A DNA stretch of 64,000 bases from Streptomyces sp. CB02366 (GTDB lineage Bacteria > Actinomycetota > Actinomycetes > Streptomycetales > Streptomycetaceae), in assembly GCF_001905905.1 (NCBI RefSeq), contig NZ_LIVT01000007.1, forward strand, positions 124,001 through 188,000, written 5' to 3'. A program made the position numbers and the translations under genes. Each line of letters opens with the position of its first letter. Position 1 is the stretch's first letter. Shown piece by piece: positions 54,843 through 63,992 of this stretch. The notes under the pieces are model-generated. The model did no database searches, was not told where the DNA came from, and was given only the letters and a program-made list of their open reading frames with translations.

Positions 54843-55370
54843 TCAGTCGCCCAGGACGCGCTCCCACAGCAGCCCGTCCCGCCACTCCCCCTCAAGGAGG
54901 ATCGCGGCGTGCGCGACGCCGTACGGGGTGAACCCGTTGCGGCGCAGCACCCGTTGCGACGGCAGGTTCTCCAGGTTGGTGGACGCCTCCGCGCGGTGCA
55001 GGCCGAGCTCCTCCCGCATCACCCGGAGGGCGAGCCCGACAGCCCGGCCGGCGTGCCCCCGGTTCTGGGCGGCGGTGGCGATCCAGTAGCCGAGGGAGCC
55101 GCGCCGCAGGTGCGGCTGCGGCAGGATGTTTCCGACGGTGACCTGCCCGACCACCTCGCCGTCGGCGAGCACCACGCCCGGCCAGACCGTGCCGGCCCGG
55201 TACCCGGCGAGCAGCCCCTCGATCCGCTCCTCCTGCCCCTGGGGGGTGAAGCAGTCGGCCGGCTGGGCCGGTTCCCACCGCCGGAAGGCCTCCGCGTCCC
55301 GCGCCCGGTGGGCGGCGACGGGCGCGGCGTCGGCGGGCTCTATCAGGCGGATCGTGGTGGAGCTGGGCAT
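54843..55370 (-). CDS. GNAT-family N-acetyltransferase (RimJ-like)
   Basis: 175 residues with IRLIEPADAAPVAAHRARDAEAFRRWEP at the front and YWIATAAQNRGHAGRAVGLALRVMREELGLHRAEASTNLENLPSQRVLRRNGF in the core; the Q/RxxGxA acetyl-CoA loop reads QNRGHAGRA. Closest in style to ribosomal-protein or small-amine acetyltransferases. Acts in the cytoplasm with acetyl-CoA; substrate unknown. It lies 56 bases beyond the glpK stop region on the same strand. Confidence 0.88.
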   Translation of the reverse strand: MPSSTTIRLIEPADAAPVAAHRARDAEAFRRWEPAQPADCFTPQGQEERIEGLLAGYRAGTVWPGVVLADGEVVGQVTVGNILPQPHLRRGSLGYWIATAAQNRGHAGRAVGLALRVMREELGLHRAEASTNLENLPSQRVLRRNGFTPYGVAHAAILLEGEWRDGLLWERVLGD

Positions 55371-55425
55371 GGGCCGGTCCTTGTCGCGACGGCGGGAGGG
55401 GACCGGCCCAACCTACGCGAGGACG

Positions 55426-56943
55426 TCAGGGCACCTTCACCCAGTCGAGGGTGCGTTCCACCGCCCGCTTCCAGCCCTCGTACCCCTCCGCGCGCTGCTC
55501 CTCGGTCCACTGGGGCGTCCAGCGCTTCGACTCGTGCCACTGGGTGCGCAGTTCATCGGTGTCCTGCCAGAAGCCGGTGGCGAGGCCGGCCGCGTAGGCG
55601 GCGCCGAGCGCGGTCGTCTCGGCGACGACGGGGCGGCTGACCGGGACGCCGAGGACGTCCGACTGGATCTGCATGCAGAGGTCGTTGGCGGTGACGCCGC
55701 CGTCGACCTTGAGCACGTCCAGGTGGACCCCGGAGTCCTGCTCCATGGCCTCCACCACATCGCGGCTCTGGTAGCAGATGGCCTCCAGGGCGGCCCGCGC
55801 CAGATGGGCGTTGTCGTTGTACCGGGAGAGGCCGACGATCGCGCCGCGGGCGTCGGAGCGCCAGTACGGGGCGAACAGCCCGGAGAAGGCGGGGACGAAG
55901 TAGACGCCGCCGTTGTCCTCGACGCTCCGGGCCAGTTCCTCGCTCTCCGGCGCCGACTTGATGATCTTCATCTGGTCGCGCAGCCACTGCACCGCGGAGC
56001 CGGTGACGGCGATGGACCCCTCCAGCGCGTAGACCGCCGGACTGTCGCCGAACCGGTAGGCCACCGTGGTGAGCAGGCCGTTCTGCGAACGGACCAGTTC
56101 GTTGCCGGTGTTGAGCAACAGGAAGTTCCCGGTGCCGTAGGTGTTCTTGGCCTCGCCGGGGGAGAAGCAGACCTGGCCGACGGTGGCCGCCTGCTGGTCG
56201 CCGAGGACGCCCCCGATGGGGATGGCGGCGCTCAACGGCCGGGAGGTGCGGGTGGAGCCGTAGGCTTCCGCGTCCGAGGAGGAGTTGATCTTCGGGAGCA
56301 TCGACCGGGGGACGCCGAAGAAGCCCAGGAGTTCGTCGTCCCAGTCGAGGGTCTCCAGGTCCATCAGCATGGTCCGGCTCGCGTTGGTGACGTCGGTGGC
56401 GTGGATGCCCCCGTTCGGTCCGCCGGTCAGGTTCCACAGGACCCAGGCGTCGGTGTTGCCGAAGACCGCGTGACCGGCCTCCGCCGCCTCCCGTACGCCG
56501 TCGACGTTCTCCAGGATCCACTGGATCTTGCCGCCGGAGAAGTACGTCGCCGGCGGCAGCCCGGCCTTGCGGCGGATGACCTCGCCCTTCCCTGAACGCT
56601 CCAGCTTCGCCGCGATGGCGTCCGTACGGGTGTCCTGCCAGACGATGGCGTTGTAGTAGGGCCGCCCGTTGCGCCGGTCCCAGACCACCGTGGTCTCGCG
56701 CTGGTTGGTGATCCCGATGGCCACCAGGTCGGTCGGCGACAGACCGCCGTACCGCAGCGCGTTCTGCATGACCGAGTTGGTGCGCTCCCAGATCTCCACG
56801 GGATCGTGCTCCACCCAGCCGGAACGGGGCAGGATCTGCTCGTGCTCCAGCTGGTGCTTGGCGACCTCGTTGCCGCCGTGATCGAAGATCATGAACCGGG
56901 TGCTGGTGGTCCCCTGGTCCACCGCGCCGATGAAGTCCGCCAT
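55426..56943 (-). CDS. glpK: Glycerol kinase
   Basis: 505 residues, normal GlpK length. FGGY motifs: GAVDQGTTSTRFMIFD at the N-terminus, SGWVEHDP, ITNQRETTVVWDRRNGRP, and GGVTANDLCMQIQSDVLGVPV. It phosphorylates glycerol to sn-glycerol-3-phosphate with ATP. The upstream gene on the same strand is the facilitator GlpF, 27 bases away, so the two form an operon for glycerol uptake and trapping. No GlpD gene and no IclR-type regulator lie beside it, unlike the classical gyl operon. Confidence 0.96.
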   Translation of the reverse strand: MADFIGAVDQGTTSTRFMIFDHGGNEVAKHQLEHEQILPRSGWVEHDPVEIWERTNSVMQNALRYGGLSPTDLVAIGITNQRETTVVWDRRNGRPYYNAIVWQDTRTDAIAAKLERSGKGEVIRRKAGLPPATYFSGGKIQWILENVDGVREAAEAGHAVFGNTDAWVLWNLTGGPNGGIHATDVTNASRTMLMDLETLDWDDELLGFFGVPRSMLPKINSSSDAEAYGSTRTSRPLSAAIPIGGVLGDQQAATVGQVCFSPGEAKNTYGTGNFLLLNTGNELVRSQNGLLTTVAYRFGDSPAVYALEGSIAVTGSAVQWLRDQMKIIKSAPESEELARSVEDNGGVYFVPAFSGLFAPYWRSDARGAIVGLSRYNDNAHLARAALEAICYQSRDVVEAMEQDSGVHLDVLKVDGGVTANDLCMQIQSDVLGVPVSRPVVAETTALGAAYAAGLATGFWQDTDELRTQWHESKRWTPQWTEEQRAEGYEGWKRAVERTLDWVKVP

Positions 56944-56970
56944 GATGTGCCGCCTCTCCGGCCGGTGGGG

Positions 56971-57816
56971 TCAGTCCTTGCCCGCCGGGACACGGCCCGG
57001 CGGTTCGGGTTCCGCGGACGGCAGGAAGCGTCCGACGAAGACCTTGTAGAGGCCCGCGCCCAGCAGACCGCCGATCAGCGGGCCGAGGATGGGCACCCAG
57101 AAGTAGAGATTCCCGTACTGGTCGCGCCACGCCCCGCCGTACCCCGTGAGGAAGCTCGCGAGGCGGGGGCCGAAGTCGCGGGCGGGGTTGATCGCGTACC
57201 CCGCGTTGGTGCCCCAGGCCATACCGATCGCGACCACGATCAGACCGATGACGAACGGTCCCAGGTTCGAGCCGGGCGGGGTGTTCAGCAGGTCGGTGAC
57301 GGCCAGGATCAGCAGCAGCAGGAGGGCGGTGCCGATGATCTGGTCGCGGAACGCGCCCCACTCGTGCACCGGCAGAGCCGGGTTGCCGTTGGCCGGCAGC
57401 GTGGAGAACACCGACTGCGTCTTGATGGTGTGCCCGGGGTCGGCCTTCGCCAACGCCTCGCTGTAGTTCCAGCGGACGAGGAGCGCGGCCACGAAGGCGC
57501 CGGCCGTCTGCGCCAGCGCGTACGGGGCCACCTTCTTCCAGGGGAACCCCTTGAACGCGGCGAGGGCGACGGTCACCGCGGGGTTGAGATGCGCCCCGCT
57601 CAGCCGCGCCGCCACGTAGACGCCCAGCGTGACGCCGAGCCCCCACGCCCAGGCGATGCTGTCGTGGTCCCCGAGCCCTCCGGCCGGGTCGGTCAGGGCT
57701 CCGCCCGCCGCCACCTGTGCCACGACACCGCATCCGAAGAGGATGAGGATCAACGTGCCCGCGAACTCGGCGGACAACTCGCCGAGAAATCCGGACTTCT
57801 TGCGTAGTTCGGCCAT
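56971..57816 (-). CDS. glpF: Glycerol uptake facilitator (aquaglyceroporin)
   Basis: 281 residues, six membrane helices and the two half-helix motifs HLNPAVTVAL and GYAINPARDFGPRL. The Asp after the second NPAR marks the glycerol-conducting rather than water-selective subgroup. It lets glycerol pass the membrane passively; GlpK downstream traps it. A hydrophilic C-tail ends the protein. ATG with GGCGAGCTTCC upstream, a weak ribosome site. Confidence 0.95.
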   Translation of the reverse strand: MAELRKKSGFLGELSAEFAGTLILILFGCGVVAQVAAGGALTDPAGGLGDHDSIAWAWGLGVTLGVYVAARLSGAHLNPAVTVALAAFKGFPWKKVAPYALAQTAGAFVAALLVRWNYSEALAKADPGHTIKTQSVFSTLPANGNPALPVHEWGAFRDQIIGTALLLLLILAVTDLLNTPPGSNLGPFVIGLIVVAIGMAWGTNAGYAINPARDFGPRLASFLTGYGGAWRDQYGNLYFWVPILGPLIGGLLGAGLYKVFVGRFLPSAEPEPPGRVPAGKD

Positions 57817-58052
57817 GGAAGCTCGCCCTCCGCCGACGGCGCCGGCTGTCTTCTACCCGAGCAGTGTCAGCAGGCTAAGCCGATTCACGTAAATGGGCAT
57901 ATCGGGAGAATTGGGCGTCTTAGGGGCGGGGCCCGGCGGGGTCCGATCGGGTGAGGTCCGGAAACGGCCGCGACCGGCCCCTCCCGGGCCGGACGCCGTA
58001 CGGGGGACATCGTCACACGGGGCTCCGGCGCCATCGGCGGGGGCTGGGCCGC

Positions 58053-58634
58053 TCACCCCCCGGGCGCCCCCGCCCGCAGGCCGTCCATGACGAGGTCCAG
58101 GAGGCGGCCGGCCCGCGGTTCCCAGTCCTCGTGCGGATCGAGCTGCCACAGACCGGCGATGGCGAGGAAGAAGTCGTCCGGAGTCACCCCGGGGCGGACG
58201 GCGCCGACGGCCTCACAGGCGTCCAGGAGGGTTCCGGCCGCCTCCACGACCGGGGTGGGGCCGGGTCTGGCGGGCCCGCCGGGCGCCCCGGTGACCAGCC
58301 GGATCGCGTCCGCCAGGCCCGCCTTCGTCATGGCGAAGCGGGCGAGGCGGTCCATCCACTCGCGCAGGGCCCGTTCGGGCGGCCGGGACTCCAGCAACTC
58401 GCGGGCGGCGTCCGCGACCTGGCGCATCTCGTAGCGGTAGACCTCCAGGACGAGTGCTTCCCGGTGCGGGAAGTTGCGGTAGAAGGTGCCCTGCCCGACG
58501 CCCGCCTTCCTGGCGATGACGCTCAGCGGGACGTCCGCGCGCACGGTCAGTTCGGCCGTGGCGACGCGCAGGATGCGCTCGCGGTTGCGCTGCGCGTCCG
58601 AACGCAGAGGGGGGTCCTTCTTCGGCTCGGGCAC
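58053..58634 (-). CDS. TetR-family regulator of the molybdenum hydroxylase operon
   Basis: 193 residues. DNA-binding part: RSDAQRNRERILRVATAELTVRADVPLSVIARKAGVGQGTFYRNFPHREALVLEVY. The C-terminal domain resembles the SbtR-like ligand-binding group. The divergent operon encodes the molybdenum hydroxylase; two operator-like palindromes lie between, so repression of both is likely. ATG with GAGGCACC upstream. Confidence 0.9.
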   Translation of the reverse strand: MPEPKKDPPLRSDAQRNRERILRVATAELTVRADVPLSVIARKAGVGQGTFYRNFPHREALVLEVYRYEMRQVADAARELLESRPPERALREWMDRLARFAMTKAGLADAIRLVTGAPGGPARPGPTPVVEAAGTLLDACEAVGAVRPGVTPDDFFLAIAGLWQLDPHEDWEPRAGRLLDLVMDGLRAGAPGG

Positions 58635-58675
58635 GGTGCCTCCTCGTGGGTTCGTGGCCGAAACCCGTCCTTGTT

Positions 58676-58727
58676 AACCGGACAGCTGTCCGTTACGTTT
58701 TTCAGATAAACGGACAGCAGTCCGGTT
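58676..58727. promoter_or_regulatory. Two candidate TetR operators for the molybdenum hydroxylase operon
   Basis: AACCGGACAGCTGTCCGTT (58676-58694) and AACGGACAGCAGTCCGGTT (58709-58727) share a GGACAGC-GTCC core and start 33 bp apart (three helical turns). They lie between the TetR gene and the hydroxylase operon in locally AT-richer DNA. Confidence 0.8.
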
Positions 58728-58809
58728 AGGGCTACCTTACCGCCGACCGGGCCCATCGGTCTCCGCCCGCGCCCGGTTCCTCGTCACCCGACACCAGAGA
58801 AGGCTGAAC

Positions 58810-59376
58810 ATGGCCCCAGCGACCTCGTCGACGTCCAGCGTGATCACCCTGAACATCAACGGCGAGAAGCACCACCTGCCCGTCGACCACCGCACCACCC
58901 TGCTCGACGCCCTGCGGGAGCGCCTCGACCTCACCGGCACCAAGAAGGGGTGCGACCAGGGCCAGTGCGGCGCCTGCACGGTCCTGGTGGACCAGCGGCG
59001 CGCCGTCTCCTGCCTCACCCTCGCGGTCGCCGCCGAGGGGCGCGAGATCACCACCATCGAAGGCGTGGCCGAGGGCGACGAACTCCACCCCGTCCAGCAG
59101 GCGTTCCTCGACCTCGACGGCTACCAGTGCGGCTACTGCACACCCGGCCAGATCTGCTCCGCCATCGCCGTCATCGAGGAGCACGCGGCCGGGCGGCCGA
59201 GCGCCGTCACCGAGGACCTGAGTCCCGACGCCGCGCCGCAGCCGCTGACGCCCGAGGAGATCCGCGAGCGGATGAGCGGCAACCTGTGCCGCTGCGGAGC
59301 CTACGTTTCGATCGTCCAGGCCGTCGCCCGCGCCGCCGGGGCCCACGCCGCGGGCACGAAGGAGAGCACCGCATGA
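58810..59376 (+). CDS. Molybdenum hydroxylase, [2Fe-2S] subunit (PaoA/YagT-like)
   Basis: 188 residues with the two cluster motifs: plant-ferredoxin type GCDQGQCGACTV (with the more distal Cys in SCLTLA) and the helical-domain CGYCTPGQ plus NLCRCGAY. It relays electrons from the molybdenum centre toward FAD. No twin-arginine signal precedes it, so unlike E. coli PaoA this one stays in the cytoplasm. Its stop overlaps the next start by 4 bases (ATGA at 59373-59376). Confidence 0.93.
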   Translation: MAPATSSTSSVITLNINGEKHHLPVDHRTTLLDALRERLDLTGTKKGCDQGQCGACTVLVDQRRAVSCLTLAVAAEGREITTIEGVAEGDELHPVQQAFLDLDGYQCGYCTPGQICSAIAVIEEHAAGRPSAVTEDLSPDAAPQPLTPEEIRERMSGNLCRCGAYVSIVQAVARAAGAHAAGTKESTA

Positions 59377-60365
59377 GGGAGTTCGGCTACCAGCGGGCCC
59401 ACGACGTCACCGGGGCGGTCGCCCTGCTCGCCGCGGACCCCGACGCCCGCTACCTCGGCGGCGGCACCAATCTCGTGGACCTGATGAAGACCGGCGTGGA
59501 GCGCCCCGCCCGGCTCGTGGACGTCCGTGAACTCCCCCTGGACCGTATCGAACCCGCGGCGGACGGCGGCCTGCGCATCGGGGCGACCGTCACCAACAGC
59601 GACCTCGCCGCCGACCCGGAGGTCCGCCGCCGCTACCCGGCGCTCGCCCAGGCGGTGCTGGCCGGAGCCTCCGGCCAGCTGCGCAACATGGCGACCGTCG
59701 GGGGCAACCTCCTCCAGCGCACCCGCTGCGGCTACTTCGCCGACCTGTCGGCGCCCTGCAACAAGCGCGTCCCGGGCGCCGGTTGTTCCGCCGTCGCGGG
59801 CGAGCACCACAACCACGCGGTCCTCGGCGCGAGCGACCACTGCGTGGCCGTGCACCCCTCCGACATGGGCGTCGCCCTGACGGCCTTCGACGCCCGGATC
59901 TCCTACGAGAGCCCCGACGGCCCCGGCGAAGTCCCGGTCACCGACTTCTACCTCCCCGTCGGCGACACCCCGCACCGGGAGACCGCCCTGCCGCCCGGCG
60001 CGCTGATCACCCACGTCACCCTGCCCGCCGCGCCCGTCTGCGCCCGCTCCCGCTACCGCAAGGTGCGCGAGCGCGCCTCGTACGCCTTCGCCATCGGCTC
60101 CGTCGCCGCCGCGCTCACCCTCGAGGACGGCGTCGTACGCGAAGCGCGCCTCGCCCTCGGAGCCGTGGCCTCCCGGCCCTGGCGCGCCCGCGCGGCCGAA
60201 GCCGCCCTGACCGGCGCACCGGCGGACGGCACGGCCTTCGCCGCCGCCGCGGACGCCGAACTGGCCGCCGCCCGCCCCCTGCCCCGCAACGGATACAAGG
60301 TGACCCTCATGCGCAACCTCGTCGTCTCCGTCCTGACCGAACTCGCCGGGGAGGACGCCCGATGA
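59373..60365 (+). CDS. Molybdenum hydroxylase, FAD subunit with extra [4Fe-4S] motif (PaoB/YagS-like)
   Basis: 330 residues of the CO-dehydrogenase flavoprotein type: RYLGGGTNLVDLMK and ATVGGNLLQ contact FAD. A Cys-rich insert CGYFADLSAPCNKRVPGAGCSA follows, which in PaoB carries an extra [4Fe-4S] cluster. ATG overlaps the stop of the preceding gene, and the stop overlaps the next start (60362-60365), so all three subunits are coupled. Confidence 0.92.
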   Translation: MREFGYQRAHDVTGAVALLAADPDARYLGGGTNLVDLMKTGVERPARLVDVRELPLDRIEPAADGGLRIGATVTNSDLAADPEVRRRYPALAQAVLAGASGQLRNMATVGGNLLQRTRCGYFADLSAPCNKRVPGAGCSAVAGEHHNHAVLGASDHCVAVHPSDMGVALTAFDARISYESPDGPGEVPVTDFYLPVGDTPHRETALPPGALITHVTLPAAPVCARSRYRKVRERASYAFAIGSVAAALTLEDGVVREARLALGAVASRPWRARAAEAALTGAPADGTAFAAAADAELAAARPLPRNGYKVTLMRNLVVSVLTELAGEDAR

Positions 60366-62512
60366 CGACCGCTGCCCCGGGCCGCCCCGCGCTCCGCGGA
60401 GCCGTCGGCACCGCCCGCACCCGCGTGGAGGGCCGCGACAAGGTCACCGGCGCGGCCCGCTACGCGGGAGAGATACCGTTCGCGGACCTGGCCCACGGCT
60501 GGCTCGTGCTGTCGACGGTCGCCCGAGGCCGGATCCGTACGGTGGAGGCCGACCCGGTCCTGGCCATGCCGGGCGTGCTCGCCGTGCTGCACCACGGCAA
60601 CGCCCCCCGGCTGAACACCGACTACATCGGCATGCTCGGCGTCCCGCCGGACCCGACCTCCGCCGTCTTCCAGGACGACCGGGTGCCGTTCGCCGGCTGG
60701 CCGGTCGCGCTCGTCGTCGCCGAGACCCCCGAGGAGGCCCGGGAGGCCGCCGGCGCCCTGGTGGTGACGTACGACCGGGAGCCGCACGACACCGTGCTCG
60801 TCCCCGGCCACCCCGGCGCCTACCCGGCAGCCGGCCACATGCCGGCCGAGACGGAGAAGGGCGACCTGGAGGCGCGGTTCGGCGAGTCCGCGTTCGTCGT
60901 GGACCAGGAGTACACCACCCCCGAGGAACAGCACGGCATGATGGAGCCCCACGCCGCGACCGCCCGGTGGGACGCCGGCCGACTGGAGGTCGTCGACTCC
61001 AACCAGGGCGCCGGCTGGGTCCAGAGCGAGCTGGCCGCGATGTTCTCGCTCGACGCCTCCGCGGTGCGGGTGCGCTCCGAACACATCGGAGGCGGCTTCG
61101 GCAGCAAGGGGCTGCGCGCCCACCAGGTGTCCGCCGTGATGGCCGCCACCGCCCTGCGTCGCCCGGTACGCGTGGTCCTGACCAGGCGCCAGGTGTTCTC
61201 GCTGGGCGGCTACCGCAGCCCCACCGCCCAGCGGGTGAGGCTCGGCGCGGCCCCCGACGGCCGGCTGCTCGCCCTGGAACACCGCTCGCTGAACCAGACC
61301 TCGACGGTGTACGAGTTCGTCGAGCCCAGCGCGGGCGTCGCCCGGGTGATGTACGACGCCGAGGCCCACCGCACCGCCAACCACGTCGTACGGCTGGACG
61401 TGCCGTCCCCGACCTGGATGCGGGCACCGGGGGAGGCCCCGGGGTCGTTCGCCATCGAGGCGGCCCTCGACGAACTCGCCGAACGCGCCGGCCTCGACCC
61501 GATCGACCTGCGCCTGCGCAACGAGCCCGAGGTGGGCCCGGTCTCCGGCCTGCCGTTCAGCAACCGCAATCTGGCGGCCTGCTTCCGCGAGGGCGCGCGC
61601 CGCTTCGGCTGGGCGGACCGCGACCCGCGCCCGGGCGTCCGGCGGGACGGGCGGTGGCTGCTGGGCACCGGCACGGCGGCGGCCTCCTTCGGCGCCGGGG
61701 CCGCCCCGTCCACGGCCCTGGTCACGGCGGAGGAGGACGGTTCCTTCACCGTGCGCATCACCGCGGCCGACATCGGGACCGGAGCCCGCACCGCGCTCAC
61801 CCTGATCGCCGCCGACGCACTGGAGACCGCGCCCGACCGCGTCCGGGTCCGCATCGGCGACAGCGACTTCGGCCCCGCGATGATCGCCGGCGGGTCCATG
61901 GGCACCCGCTCCTGGGCCTGGGCGGTCACGGCGGCCGCCGCCGAACTGCGCGAGCGGCTCGCCACGACCACGGTCATCCCCCCGGAGGGCATCACGGTGC
62001 GGTCCGACACCACCGAGGCGCTGGGGTCCCTCGCGCGGAAGGAGCGGCACTCCTACGGGGCCCAGTTCGCCGAGGTCGCCGTCGACACCGCCATCGGCGA
62101 GATCCGGGTGCGCCGCATGCTCGGCATCTTCGCGGCGGGCCGCATCGTCAACCCGCTCACCGCCCGCAACCAGCTCGTCGGCGGCATGACCTGGGGCATC
62201 TCCATGGCCCTGCACGAGGAGGCGGTCCGCGACCGGAACACCGGCGTCCACTACGCCCCCGACTTCGCCGGCTACCACGTCGCCACCCACGCCGACGTCC
62301 CGGACGTCGAGGCGGACTGGGTGGACGACCACGATCCGGACGACCCGGTCGGCATCAAGGGCGTCGGCGAGATCGGCATCGTGGGCGCGGCGGCGGCCGT
62401 CGCCAACGCGGTCCACCACGCCACCGGCGTACGCCACCGGAACCTGCCGATCCGCCCCGACCGGGTGATCGAAGCGGCGGCGGGCTCCGCCGGAGGAGCG
62501 GTGGATGCTTGA
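60362..62512 (+). CDS. Molybdenum hydroxylase, molybdopterin-binding subunit (PaoC/YagR-like)
   Basis: 716 residues, typical of the PaoC/YagR length. Regions: TRVEGRDKVTGAARYAGE at the front, GGGFGSKGLRAHQV near the cofactor, WMRAPGEAPG, AGGSMGTRSWAW and the catalytic Glu in KGVGEIGIVGAA close to the end. It should oxidise an aldehyde, purine or aromatic heterocycle, with water as the oxygen source. The YagTSR arrangement favours aldehydes; this is inference. Its last 8 bases overlap the XdhC-family gene. Confidence 0.93.
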   Translation: MTTAAPGRPALRGAVGTARTRVEGRDKVTGAARYAGEIPFADLAHGWLVLSTVARGRIRTVEADPVLAMPGVLAVLHHGNAPRLNTDYIGMLGVPPDPTSAVFQDDRVPFAGWPVALVVAETPEEAREAAGALVVTYDREPHDTVLVPGHPGAYPAAGHMPAETEKGDLEARFGESAFVVDQEYTTPEEQHGMMEPHAATARWDAGRLEVVDSNQGAGWVQSELAAMFSLDASAVRVRSEHIGGGFGSKGLRAHQVSAVMAATALRRPVRVVLTRRQVFSLGGYRSPTAQRVRLGAAPDGRLLALEHRSLNQTSTVYEFVEPSAGVARVMYDAEAHRTANHVVRLDVPSPTWMRAPGEAPGSFAIEAALDELAERAGLDPIDLRLRNEPEVGPVSGLPFSNRNLAACFREGARRFGWADRDPRPGVRRDGRWLLGTGTAAASFGAGAAPSTALVTAEEDGSFTVRITAADIGTGARTALTLIAADALETAPDRVRVRIGDSDFGPAMIAGGSMGTRSWAWAVTAAAAELRERLATTTVIPPEGITVRSDTTEALGSLARKERHSYGAQFAEVAVDTAIGEIRVRRMLGIFAAGRIVNPLTARNQLVGGMTWGISMALHEEAVRDRNTGVHYAPDFAGYHVATHADVPDVEADWVDDHDPDDPVGIKGVGEIGIVGAAAAVANAVHHATGVRHRNLPIRPDRVIEAAAGSAGGAVDA

Positions 62513-63662
62513 CATCGCGGGCGAGCTGCACCGATGGGTCGAGGAGGGCCGGGAGTTCGCCGTCGGCACCGTCGTCTCCGTCGGCGGCAGCGCGCCGCGC
62601 GGCCCCGGCGCCGCCCTCGCCGTGGACATGGAGGGCACGGCGATCGGCTCGGTCTCCGGCGGCTGTGTGGAGGGCGCGGTCTACGAACTGTGCGCGCAGG
62701 CCCTCCGGGACGGCCGCACCGTGGGGGAACGGTTCGGCTACAGCGACGAGGACGCCTTCGCCGTGGGACTGACCTGCGGCGGGGTCCTCGACATCCTCGT
62801 CACCCCGGTACGGGCCGACTCACCGCAGCGGAGCGTGCTGCGGGCCGCGCTGGCAGCCGCGGCCTCCGGCGCCTCCGCGGCCCTGGCCCGGGTGGTGAGC
62901 GGCCCCGGGGAACTTCTGGGGCGCTCGCTGCTGGTGCGCGCCGACGGCTCCCGCGAAGGCGGGCTCGGCGGCCACCCGGAGCTGGACGGCACGGCGGCGG
63001 CCGAGGCGGCGGCCCTGCTCGACGCCGGCCGCACCGGCACGGTCGCCCTCTCCGAGGACGGTTCGCACTGCCCCGGCGGGCTCACCCTGCTCGTCGAGTC
63101 CAGCGTGGAGCCGCCCCGGATGATCGTCTTCGGCGCGGTCGACTTCGCCGCGGCGCTGGTACGGGCCGGCAAGTTCCTCGGCCACCATGTGACGGTGTGC
63201 GACGCCCGGCCCGTCTTCGCCACCCCCGCCCGGTTCCCCGAGGCCGACGAGGTCGTCGTCGACTGGCCCCACCGCTACCTCCGGCGCACCCCGACCGACG
63301 GGCGCACGGTCCTGTGCGTGCTCACGCACGAAGCCCGGTTCGACGTGCCGCTGCTCACGGAGGCGCTGCGGGCGCCCGCCGCCTTCGTCGGCGCGATGGG
63401 GTCGCGCCGTACCCACGCGGACCGGGTCCGGCGACTGCGCGAGGCCGGGCTGGGCGACGGCGAACTGGCGAGGCTGCGGTCGCCCATCGGACTGGACCTG
63501 GGGGCCCGTACGCCGGAGGAGACGGCCCTGTCCATCGCGGCGGAGATCGTCGCGGCCCGGCGCGGCGGCACGGGCCGGCCGCTGACCGGGGGAGCGGAGC
63601 CCATCCACCGGCAGCCGCGACCGGACCCCCGGGCGGAGCGGCGGGCCGTCGGACCGCGCTGA
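62505..63662 (+). CDS. XdhC-family molybdenum cofactor insertion/maturation protein
   Basis: 385 residues: an XdhC N-terminal domain (VGTVVSVGGSAPRGPGAALAV, VSGGCVEGAVYE, LTCGGVLDILV) and a Rossmann C-terminal domain (IVFGAVDFAAALVRAGKFLGHHVTVCD). Such proteins bind molybdopterin, help add the terminal sulfur and load it into the enzyme (as XdhC or PaoD do). Overlap of 8 bases with the catalytic subunit gene shows a four-gene operon. Confidence 0.92.
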   Translation: MLDIAGELHRWVEEGREFAVGTVVSVGGSAPRGPGAALAVDMEGTAIGSVSGGCVEGAVYELCAQALRDGRTVGERFGYSDEDAFAVGLTCGGVLDILVTPVRADSPQRSVLRAALAAAASGASAALARVVSGPGELLGRSLLVRADGSREGGLGGHPELDGTAAAEAAALLDAGRTGTVALSEDGSHCPGGLTLLVESSVEPPRMIVFGAVDFAAALVRAGKFLGHHVTVCDARPVFATPARFPEADEVVVDWPHRYLRRTPTDGRTVLCVLTHEARFDVPLLTEALRAPAAFVGAMGSRRTHADRVRRLREAGLGDGELARLRSPIGLDLGARTPEETALSIAAEIVAARRGGTGRPLTGGAEPIHRQPRPDPRAERRAVGPR

Positions 63663-63804
63663 GGCCGCAGGGGCCGCGCTGTTCGCCCGCCCTCGCCACC
63701 GCCATCGCCCCGGCGTCCGCCGCCACCACCCCGGGCCTGGCGCGGGGACGTGCGGCCCGGGGCGGCGGACGTCGATCCGAGCCGGGCCGCGGCCCCCTCC
63801 GGGC

Positions 63805-63840
63805 GGCCCGCGCCGTGCTTTCTCGTCCACGGCGCGGGCC
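63805..63840 (+). terminator. Terminator after the molybdenum hydroxylase operon
   Basis: A 13-bp perfect stem (63805-63817 with 63828-63840, 10-base loop), about 145 bases after the XdhC stop. The rest of the 63663-63992 gap shows no gene. Confidence 0.68.
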
Positions 63841-63992
63841 GGCAGACGGGGTATGCGGCCTACGCCGGCCCACGAAAAGCGGACCGCACGTTTGGCGGAG
63901 CCGTACCGGGTCACTCCACTACAGCGGCGTGTGCCCACCCGGGAACCGGACCGGCCGGTGACGGACTCGGGCTCGCTCCGCGACGAGGAGAC

